42,207 nucleotides of DNA, from the NCBI GenBank assembly GCA_022711355.1, contig JAKLFE010000039.1, positions 1-42,207 on the forward strand, given 5' to 3'. Under the pieces are notes generated by a model. The model saw only the letters and a list, made by a program, of their open reading frames with translations, was not told the origin of the DNA and ran no database searches. The translations under genes and the position numbers were made by a program. Below, in pieces: positions 1 to 5,607 of the stretch. Numbering within the stretch: the first letter of the stretch is position 1; every line of letters begins with the position of its first letter. The stretch is from Spirochaetota bacterium (GTDB lineage Bacteria; Spirochaetota; Spirochaetia; Treponematales; Rectinemataceae).

Positions 1-143
1 CGCGGGCAGCCGCCTCCGCGGCCTTCCCTTTCCGCGGCCCCTTCGCGGCCAAGCTCAAGGGCAAGGCCGAGCCGCTGCGGGTCTGGCTCCTCGGCGCCGA
101 GGGCGAGGGGCCGGGCCAGATCCCCGGGGGGCCTAGGCCGTGA
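1..143 (+). CDS. C-terminal end of a class III adenylate/guanylate cyclase-like protein (partial)
   Basis: Only the last 46 codons are present, read from base 3 and ending in TGA at 141-143. The tail contains LKGKAEPLRVWLL, which resembles the closing strand of class III nucleotide cyclase domains (L-K-G-x-x-E-P-x-x-V-W/Y). That would make it the end of an enzyme producing cAMP or cGMP. The stop overlaps the GTG start of the next gene (GTGA), so the two are probably co-transcribed. The catalytic part lies outside the window, so the family call rests on one short motif. Confidence 0.55.
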   Translation, partial: RAAASAAFPFRGPFAAKLKGKAEPLRVWLLGAEGEGPGQIPGGPRP

Positions 144-733
144 GGCGGAGCTGCCCGCGCCGGCCCGGCCCGCTCGCCGCGGCCCTTCTCGGCCTCGCCC
201 TCCTCGCCGCCGCCCTCGGCGCCTCCTGCCGCGGCCGTACTAGGCCGGCCTACCTCACCCCCGACTACGGTTCCTGGCGGAAGACCACCGAGCTCCTCCT
301 CGACTACCCCGTTCCCGGCCACATGGACCGCCTTCGGGTGCCGCGCATGAACGAGCTGGGCTGGAGCGCCCGCCCCCGCGAGGAGGGAGGGAAGCTCCGC
401 TGGGACTTCCCCGAGGGCAGCGTCATCGTCAAGGAAGTCTACGCGAGCCGGAATCCCGCCCCCGGCGAGGCTCCCGCCGAGCTGACCATCATGGTCAAGG
501 CGCCCCGGGACCCCGCGGCCCAGGGCGGCTGGCTCTGGCTCACCAAGGCCCCGGGCGGCGAGGAGCGGCTCTTCGAGGGCAGCTTCTGCGTCACCTGCCA
601 CGCGAACGCCAACGAGCGCCATCCCTACCTGGACGGCAACCCCCGCGAGGAGTTCCGGGACTACGTCTTCCTCCTGCCCGCCCTCCCCGCGGCCTCCCCC
701 GGCCCCGCCGCGGCCGAGCCCGACGCGTATTGA
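140..733 (+). CDS. Cytochrome P460-like haem lipoprotein
   Basis: A 197-residue exported protein. An Arg-rich N terminus is followed by a hydrophobic stretch (about 12-28) ending in LGASC, a relaxed lipobox with C30 as the likely lipidated residue. A single c-type haem motif, CVTCH, lies at 150-154, after a central region containing many W and E residues and LTIMVK (115-120). The arrangement (single CxxCH near the C terminus of a protein of about 190 residues) fits the cytochrome P460 family, whose members bind a modified haem c and oxidise hydroxylamine, or act as small periplasmic electron carriers. Its GTG start overlaps the upstream cyclase stop by 3 bases. Substrate cannot be told from sequence. 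Confidence 0.65.
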   Translation: MRRSCPRRPGPLAAALLGLALLAAALGASCRGRTRPAYLTPDYGSWRKTTELLLDYPVPGHMDRLRVPRMNELGWSARPREEGGKLRWDFPEGSVIVKEVYASRNPAPGEAPAELTIMVKAPRDPAAQGGWLWLTKAPGGEERLFEGSFCVTCHANANERHPYLDGNPREEFRDYVFLLPALPAASPGPAAAEPDAY

Positions 734-760
734 CGGTCGGCATCGCCCCGGGTGTAGACT
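730..760 (+). promoter_or_regulatory. Promoter of the SulP gene, close to the start codon
   Basis: TTGACG (730-735) and TAGACT (755-760) are separated by 19 bp. The -10 box ends 7 nt before the ATG at 768, so transcription would begin almost at the start codon. No Shine-Dalgarno sequence is visible. The -35 box overlaps the stop codon of the preceding gene. Confidence 0.55.
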
Positions 761-767
761 GCTGGGC

Positions 768-2540
768 ATGTCAGAGCAGCGAAAAGCCTTCTCCCTCGCG
801 GGCCTCAGGCCCGCCCTCGCCCGAAGCCTCGCCGAGGGCTACGGCCCGGCCGAGCTCCGCAAGGACCTCGTCGCCGGCCTCACCGTCGGCGTCGTGGCCC
901 TCCCCCTCGCCATGGCCTTCTCCATCGGCGCCGGGGGCAGCCCCGCCCAGGGCCTGTACACCGCCATCGTCGCGGGCTTCCTCATCGCCCTCCTCGGCGG
1001 CTCGAAGTTCCAGGTCTCGGGCCCGACCGGGGCCTTCGTCGTCATCATCGCCGGGATCATCGCCCGCCAGGGCATGGGCGGCCTGGTCGTCGCCACCATC
1101 CTCGCCGGCCTCATCCTCGTCGCCCTCGGCCTCTCCGGCCTCGGGACCCTCATCAAGTTCATACCCTACCCGGTCACCGTGGGCTTCACCACGGGCATCG
1201 GCGTCATCATCTTCGCCGGCCAGGTCAAGGACCTCCTGGGCCTGGACATAGCCAAGCTCGAGCCCGAGTTCTTCGGCAAGCTCGGCCAGTACGCCGAGTC
1301 GATCGGCACGGCGGCCCTCTGGCCCTCGGTCCTCGGCCTGGGCACCGTCGCCCTGATCTTCCTCCTGCGCAAGCTCGCGCCCAAGATCCCCGCCGCCGTC
1401 AGCGCGGTGGCCCTCGTGACCCTGGCCGCCTGGGCCCTCGGCCTCGACGCCGAGACCGTGGGCTCCCGCTACGGCGCCATCCCCCGGGGCTTCCCCGCCC
1501 CGAGCCTGCCGGCCCTGAGCCTTGAAACCATCCGCGAGGTCTTCCCGAGCGCGGTGACCATCGCCCTCCTCGCCGCCATCGAGTCCCTCCTCTCGGCCGT
1601 GGTCGCCGACGGCATGACCGGGGACCGCCACTCCTCCGGGGCCGAGCTCACGGCCCTGGGCCTGGGGAACATCGCCTCCGCCCTCTTCGGGGGCATCCCC
1701 GCCACCGGGGCCATAGCCCGCACCGCCACGAACATCAAGGCCGGGGCCGCCTCCCCCGTCTCGGCCCTGATCCACGCCCTCGTCCTCCTGGCCTTCACCC
1801 TCTTCCTCGGCCCCGTCGCCGAGGCCATACCCCTGGCCGCCCTGGCCGGCGTCCTCGTCGTCGTGGCCATCGACATGAGCGAGCTCCCCCGCTTCCTGGG
1901 CATGCGCCGGGCCCCCAAGAGCGACCTCATCGTCATGCTCACGACCTTCGCCATCACCGTCGTCATCGACCTGACCGCGGCCGTCATGGTGGGCCTGGGC
2001 ATCGCGATATTCCTCTTCCTCAAGCGCAGCATGGAGACCACCAGCATCGCGCCGGCCGACTCCCTCCTCGGCGCCGAGGCCCCCCTCGCCGCCTCCCCCG
2101 CGGGCGCGGCCGCCGAGGAAGGCGCCCGCCGCCTCCCGGCCGGCTGCGAGGTCTTCGAGATCGCCGGCCCCCTCTTCTTCGGCGTGGCCGACCTCCTCCA
2201 GGACGCCCTCGCCGCCCTCGAGAAGCCTCCGGCCGTCTTCGTCCTCCGGATGCGCCAGGTCCCCTCGATCGACGCCTCGGGCCTCAACGCCCTGGCCGCC
2301 TTCGCCAAGCGCTGCCATCGCCAGGGCACGGCCTTAGTCCTCTCCGGCGTCCGCGAGCAGCCGCACGCGGCCATCCGCAAGATGGGCCTCGACATGCAGA
2401 TCGGGCCGGAGAACGTCTGCGCCGACCTCGGGGCCGCCCTGGCCCGGGTCGAGGCCCTCCTCGCCGCCGCGCCCAAGGACGCCCAGGGCCGGCCCCGGGC
2501 CCATCACGCGCAGCATCCCAAGGAGGGGAGCCCGGCATGA
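768..2540 (+). CDS. SulP family anion permease with STAS domain
   Basis: A 590-residue inner-membrane transporter of the SulP/SLC26 family, which move sulfate, bicarbonate or similar anions by symport or exchange. Many hydrophobic segments fill residues about 30-425, beginning with the family-typical LVAGLTVGVVALPLAMAFS and QGLYTAI. VSGPTGAFVV and GGIPATGAIARTATN also match conserved SulP blocks. A cytoplasmic STAS domain occupies about 460-565 (CEVFEIAGPLFFG, SIDASGLNAL). Length is normal for the family. The start at 768 fits the adjacent promoter. The stop overlaps the next start as ATGA, so the acetyltransferase gene is probably translationally coupled. No carbonic anhydrase is nearby, so the anion is undetermined. 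Confidence 0.93.
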   Translation: MSEQRKAFSLAGLRPALARSLAEGYGPAELRKDLVAGLTVGVVALPLAMAFSIGAGGSPAQGLYTAIVAGFLIALLGGSKFQVSGPTGAFVVIIAGIIARQGMGGLVVATILAGLILVALGLSGLGTLIKFIPYPVTVGFTTGIGVIIFAGQVKDLLGLDIAKLEPEFFGKLGQYAESIGTAALWPSVLGLGTVALIFLLRKLAPKIPAAVSAVALVTLAAWALGLDAETVGSRYGAIPRGFPAPSLPALSLETIREVFPSAVTIALLAAIESLLSAVVADGMTGDRHSSGAELTALGLGNIASALFGGIPATGAIARTATNIKAGAASPVSALIHALVLLAFTLFLGPVAEAIPLAALAGVLVVVAIDMSELPRFLGMRRAPKSDLIVMLTTFAITVVIDLTAAVMVGLGIAIFLFLKRSMETTSIAPADSLLGAEAPLAASPAGAAAEEGARRLPAGCEVFEIAGPLFFGVADLLQDALAALEKPPAVFVLRMRQVPSIDASGLNALAAFAKRCHRQGTALVLSGVREQPHAAIRKMGLDMQIGPENVCADLGAALARVEALLAAAPKDAQGRPRAHHAQHPKEGSPA

Positions 2541-3094
2541 AGTACTTCCCCAAGATCCGCGGCACGCGGCTCTACCTCTCGCCCATCAGCCTCGAGGACG
2601 CCGAGACCTACACCCAGTGGCTCAACGACCTGGAGACCACCCGCTACCTCACCCTGGCCTCGGCCCAGCTCACCTTGCAGGGAGAGCGCGAGCACCTGCC
2701 CGCCATCAGCTCGGGCCACACCTACGCCATCGTGGAAAAGGAGCAGGACCGCCTCATCGGCAACTGCGGCCTCATGGACCTCGAGGCCACGAACCGCACG
2801 GCCGAGGTCGGCATCTTCATCGGCGCCCCCGAGGCCCGGGGCAAGGGCTACGGCAGCGAGGCCCTCCGCCTCCTCTGCGACTACGCCTTCAATGTCCTCA
2901 ACCTCCGCAGCCTCGTCCTGCGCACCTACGACTACAACGAGCGGGCCATCGCCAGCTACCGGAAGGTCGGGTTCAAGGAGATTGGCCGCCGCCGCCAGGC
3001 CCATTTCTACGCCGGGGCCTACCACGACCTCGTCTACATGGACCTCCTCGCCGAGGAGCTCGGCCCCAGCGTCCTGCCCCCGGCGCAGTGCTGA
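2537..3094 (+). CDS. GNAT family N-acetyltransferase (RimJ/RimL type)
   Basis: A 185-residue acetyl-CoA-dependent N-acetyltransferase. The N-terminal RGTRLYLSPISLEDAETY is typical of the RimJ/RimL-like (Acetyltransf_3) branch. The acetyl-CoA-binding loop appears as EARGKGYGSEALRLL, and the end has NERAIASYRKVGFKEIGR, the usual motif B region. Branch members modify ribosomal protein termini, small amines or antibiotics, and the substrate cannot be predicted here. A strong ribosome binding site (AGGAGG at about 2520) precedes the ATG, which overlaps the sulP stop codon as ATGA. Confidence 0.9.
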   Translation: MKYFPKIRGTRLYLSPISLEDAETYTQWLNDLETTRYLTLASAQLTLQGEREHLPAISSGHTYAIVEKEQDRLIGNCGLMDLEATNRTAEVGIFIGAPEARGKGYGSEALRLLCDYAFNVLNLRSLVLRTYDYNERAIASYRKVGFKEIGRRRQAHFYAGAYHDLVYMDLLAEELGPSVLPPAQC

Positions 3095-3201
3095 AAACCT
3101 GTAGGAAAGCGCCACAGAGGCACAGGGGGAGCCGAGGCAGATGAGCGGGGAGGGCCCCACCCCTCCAAAAGCCCGCACCGGCCGGCGAGGCCCCTTCGGC
3201 C

Positions 3202-3231
3202 TTGACATTCCCCGGCCGCCTCGGGTATAAC
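3202..3231 (+). promoter_or_regulatory. Promoter of the tRNA-Leu gene
   Basis: Consensus -35 TTGACA (3202-3207), 18-bp spacer and -10 TATAAC (3226-3231). The -10 ends 14 nt before the mature tRNA 5' end, giving a very short leader. This is among the best sigma70-like matches in the window, as expected for a stable RNA gene. Confidence 0.75.
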
Positions 3232-3245
3232 GTTCCCCGTTCCAC

Positions 3246-3327
3246 GCGGCGATGGTGGAATTGGTAGACACGCTAGCTTGAGGTGCTAGTGCCGAGAGGC
3301 ATGGAGGTTCAAGTCCTCTTCGCCGCA
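3246..3327 (+). tRNA. tRNA-Leu, anticodon GAG
   Basis: The acceptor strands GCGGCGA (3246-3252) and TCGCCGC (3320-3326) pair perfectly, with discriminator A at 3327. The D-arm GGTGGAATTGGTAGACAC, the anticodon stem CTAGC/GCTAG around loop TTGAGGT (anticodon GAG), a long variable arm (GCCGAGAGGC) and the T-loop GGTTCAAGTCC are all present. The long variable arm and the anticodon identify a class II leucine tRNA reading CUC/CUU. CCA is not encoded (ACTG follows). The gene marks the left border of the accessory island. Confidence 0.97.
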
Positions 3328-3332
3328 CTGAG

Positions 3333-3360
3333 AAAAGGACCGTCGAAAGACGGTCCTTTT
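3333..3360. terminator. Intrinsic terminator after tRNA-Leu
   Basis: A perfect 12-bp inverted repeat (AAAAGGACCGTC / GACGGTCCTTTT) closes on a GAAA tetraloop and ends in TTTT. It starts 6 nt after the tRNA. The symmetric A and T tails allow termination from either direction. Confidence 0.92.
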
Positions 3361-3366
3361 CATTTG

Positions 3367-3395
3367 GCGGCGAAGAGGACTTGTACCGCCTCTCG
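3367..3395 (-). repeat. Inverted fragment of the tRNA-Leu 3' half (attachment-site or tRNA remnant)
   Basis: Read on the minus strand, this stretch repeats the end of tRNA-Leu. The 21 nt at 3367-3387 match the T-arm/acceptor end of the tRNA with one mismatch, and the next bases reproduce the variable-arm CGAGAGGC after a small deletion. tRNA 3' ends are the usual integration sites of islands, so this may be a rearranged attachment site. It could also be a decayed tRNA pseudogene. Confidence 0.6.
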
Positions 3396-3421
3396 CGAGG
3401 TGTGTAGCGTTCCTGTAATCC

Positions 3422-3560
3422 GAGCGGTCTGCGCCGAAGGCGCACAGGGTCCGAGCGCCGAGCGATAGCGAGGATGAGCGCCCAGGATGGGCGCGGAAGC
3501 GAGGACCCCGGCCCGGAGCGAGCCGACAGGACGTCGGCGAGCGTAGGGCAAGTCCTCGAA
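3422..3560 (+). ncRNA. Hairpin-rich non-coding segment, possible structured RNA
   Basis: Three successive perfect hairpins occur: TGCGCC-GAA-GGCGCA (3430-3444), GCGCCC-AGGAT-GGGCGC (3478-3494) and GCCGAC-AGGAC-GTCGGC (3522-3538). AGGA motifs occur at 3471, 3484, 3502 and 3528, two of them presented in hairpin loops. That is the known binding preference of CsrA/RsmA proteins. No convincing promoter or coding frame was found. It may be a small regulatory RNA or a non-transcribed repeat left by the integrated element. Confidence 0.3.
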
Positions 3561-3581
3561 TTCATGGGCCGCCCAACCGGG

Positions 3582-3604
3582 GCGGCGCGAAGAGGACCTG
3601 TACC
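3582..3604 (-). repeat. Second inverted copy of the tRNA-Leu 3' end
   Basis: The sequence GCGGCGCGAAGAGGACCTG followed by TACC repeats the 3367-3387 copy with a 2-nt insertion and one substitution. It lies in the same inverted orientation relative to the tRNA. The two copies are therefore direct repeats of each other enclosing the hairpin-rich segment. Confidence 0.5.
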
Positions 3605-3725
3605 GATTCTTCGCTGAGGGCGGGTCTGCAAGCTACCCTGGCACGCCTCGATACACGTAGAAAATGGCCCCTACGCTGGATTGAAATGCTGGGATATACT
3701 CAAGCCAAGGAGGGGGCTGAGCGGT

Positions 3726-4868
3726 ATGCGCGTCGTTGTGCATCCTACCATGCTCGCCTGGGCGCTTGAACGCGCCGGGATGGAGCGCGACGCCCTCAGT
3801 CTTCGCTTTCCAAAGCTCCCCGATTGGCTTGCAGGCTCGGCCATGCCGACTCTGAAGCAGCTCGAGCTCTTCGCGAAGGCGACCTATGCCCCGCTGGGGG
3901 CCTTCTTCCTCCCTGCTCCGCTAATGGAGGCGCTCCCCATCCCAGACTTCCGGGTCATGGGTGGGGGCTGGCCTCGCAAGCCCAGCCCGAATCTTCTTGA
4001 GACGATCTATATATGCCAACAGAGGCAGGAATGGTACCGGGCCCACGTCGTCGCCGAGCGTGAAGACCCTCTCTCCTTCGTAGGCTCTTCGACCGTCGAA
4101 AGTGACGCCCTCTCTGTCGCGGCCTCCATGCGGAGCGCGCTTGGTCTCGATCTGGAAGAGCGTAGGCGTTTCCCGACCTGGACCGATGCGCTCCGCTCGT
4201 TCATCGGCCGAGCGGACGGACTCGGAATCCTCGTTATGTGCTCTGGCGTTGTACTCAATAATAACAAGCGGCACCTCGATCCTGAAGAATTCCGGGGCTT
4301 CGCGCTGGCCGATCCGCTCGCGCCGCTCGTCTTCATCAACGGGGCGGATACGAAGGCCGCGCAGATGTTCACCCTCGCCCATGAGCTAGCCCATATTTGG
4401 CTCGGTCAATCCGCACTTTCCGACCTTCCCCCTTCCCGCGCCCTCGAGGATAGGGTCGAGCTGTGGTGCAATGAAGTAGCGGCGGAATTGCTCGTCCCCG
4501 CTTCCTCTATTCATGAAGCCTATAGTGAAGAGCGGGAGTTCGAAGCAGAGATCGGTCGCCTTGCCCGGCGCTATAAGGTGAGCAGCCTAGTCATTATCCG
4601 ACGCCTATTCGAGGTCGGAATTCTCGGCAGGGAGCGGTACTGGCACGAGTACCAACTCGAGGAAGAGAGACTGCGAGGCTTTCCGAAAAAGAGTGGCGGC
4701 AATTTCTACCTCACTCAGGCTGCCCGTGTCAGCAAGCGTTTCGCCCGCGCCCTCGTAATCAGCACGATGGAGGGCCAGACCCTCCATCGCGACGCTTTCC
4801 AGCTGTTGGGTTTTTCGAAGTACTCGACCTTTCAAGAACTAGGTCGGAGCCTTGGGGTGCTCGGGTGA
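3726..4868 (+). CDS. ImmA/IrrE family metallo-endopeptidase with regulator-like N terminus
   Basis: A 380-residue protein. Zinc-protease motif HELAH lies at 219-223 with a downstream glutamate in CNEVAAELL (about 250), the signature of the ImmA/IrrE (DUF955) family, whose members cleave or inactivate repressor-like partners. The first 60 residues look like a degenerate helix-turn-helix (LAWALERAGM, MPTLKQLELFAKAT), an arrangement common in antitoxin-type ImmA proteins. I chose ATG 3726 because AAGGAGG lies at the right distance; an upstream ATG at 3681 lacks one. A TATACT -10-like box is at 3695-3700. The stop overlaps the GTG of the next gene, so the pair forms an operon, probably toxin-antitoxin. 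GC is lower than in the flanking chromosome, consistent with transfer. Confidence 0.85.
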   Translation: MRVVVHPTMLAWALERAGMERDALSLRFPKLPDWLAGSAMPTLKQLELFAKATYAPLGAFFLPAPLMEALPIPDFRVMGGGWPRKPSPNLLETIYICQQRQEWYRAHVVAEREDPLSFVGSSTVESDALSVAASMRSALGLDLEERRRFPTWTDALRSFIGRADGLGILVMCSGVVLNNNKRHLDPEEFRGFALADPLAPLVFINGADTKAAQMFTLAHELAHIWLGQSALSDLPPSRALEDRVELWCNEVAAELLVPASSIHEAYSEEREFEAEIGRLARRYKVSSLVIIRRLFEVGILGRERYWHEYQLEEERLRGFPKKSGGNFYLTQAARVSKRFARALVISTMEGQTLHRDAFQLLGFSKYSTFQELGRSLGVLG

Positions 4869-5362
4869 GCTATCTCCTTGATGCAAACATCTTCATACAA
4901 GCTAAGAATCTGCATTACGGCTTCGACTTTTGCCCCGCTTTCTGGGATTGGCTCGATGCGAGCCATGCGCGTGGTGCGGTATTCAGTGTCGAGAAAGTTG
5001 GCGACGAGCTGATAGCCGGGAGCGATGAGCTCGCAGCTTGGGCGTCGAGGCGAGGGCGAAGCTTCTTCCTCGCTCCTGATCCGTCGATGCTCCCGGCCCT
5101 CTCCAAGGTGAGCGCCTGGGCATCGAGCCCGGATCGGATATACGAACCAGCGGCGGTCAATACTTTTTTGCAGGTCGCGGATTACTACCTCATCGCGCAT
5201 GCCCTCGCGCATGGCAGTATCGTCGTCAGCCATGAAAAGCCGGATAACTCGAAGAAACGGGTGAAGATTCCCGATGTCTGTATCGGCCTTGGGATCACAT
5301 GCATGAATCCTTATGAGATGCTCAGGCGGGAGCGCGCTCGGTTTGTGCTTGGAAGCGAGTAA
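4865..5362 (+). CDS. DUF4411 family PIN-like protein, putative toxin
   Basis: A 165-residue protein beginning SYLLDANIFI, the first acidic residue (D6) of a PIN-like ribonuclease fold. Further acidic positions lie in VEKVGDELI and in QVADYYLIAHALAHG, and VVSHEKPDNSKKRVKIPDVC near the end is characteristic of DUF4411. These proteins regularly follow an ImmA/IrrE-domain gene and are thought to be RNase toxins controlled by it. That role is family knowledge plus inference, not shown by this sequence. The GTG start overlaps the upstream stop codon (GTGA), implying translational coupling. Confidence 0.8.
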   Translation: MSYLLDANIFIQAKNLHYGFDFCPAFWDWLDASHARGAVFSVEKVGDELIAGSDELAAWASRRGRSFFLAPDPSMLPALSKVSAWASSPDRIYEPAAVNTFLQVADYYLIAHALAHGSIVVSHEKPDNSKKRVKIPDVCIGLGITCMNPYEMLRRERARFVLGSE

Positions 5363-5392
5363 AGGATAGGATTTCTGTTCAAGTGATTCCGT

Positions 5393-5421
5393 TTGACAGC
5401 TGCTTCCGCAAAAGCTACTAT
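5393..5421 (+). promoter_or_regulatory. Strong promoter upstream of the restriction-modification genes
   Basis: Consensus TTGACA (5393-5398), 17-bp spacer and TACTAT (5416-5421); an overlapping TATAAT lies at 5419-5424. Transcription would begin near 5428, leaving a leader of about 180 nt before hsdR. The leader holds one open frame of 47 codons from ATG 5440 without a clear ribosome binding site. I do not call it a gene. Confidence 0.65.
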
Positions 5422-5607
5422 AATCGAAGTAATTTCATAATGGAGCAAGCGATATGCGATTCTGTCCCGGCGCGATCGATGGAGGCAGTCCGCAGCGATA
5501 CCGAGAGGATCGCCCTTCCTATACAAACGCATGTCCATGTACGGCGAGGTCGCGGGGGATCGGTTCCTCCGCTGCCGGGATAAGAACGACTCAAGGGCAG
5601 GCTTAGT

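Noticed and set aside
771..2318. Long antisense open frames opposite sulP, hsdR, MocR and most other genes
   Set aside because: High GC at third positions suppresses stop codons in all frames. These frames encode Gly/Arg/Glu/Asp-biased sequence with no domains and no ribosome sites.
3360..3551. Small open frames in both directions between the tRNA and the ImmA gene
   Set aside because: They run through hairpins and tRNA fragments, lack ribosome sites and show no protein-like pattern.
5440..5583. A 47-codon frame in the hsdR leader
   Set aside because: No ribosome binding site, no recognisable motif and atypical composition. It could be leader RNA only.
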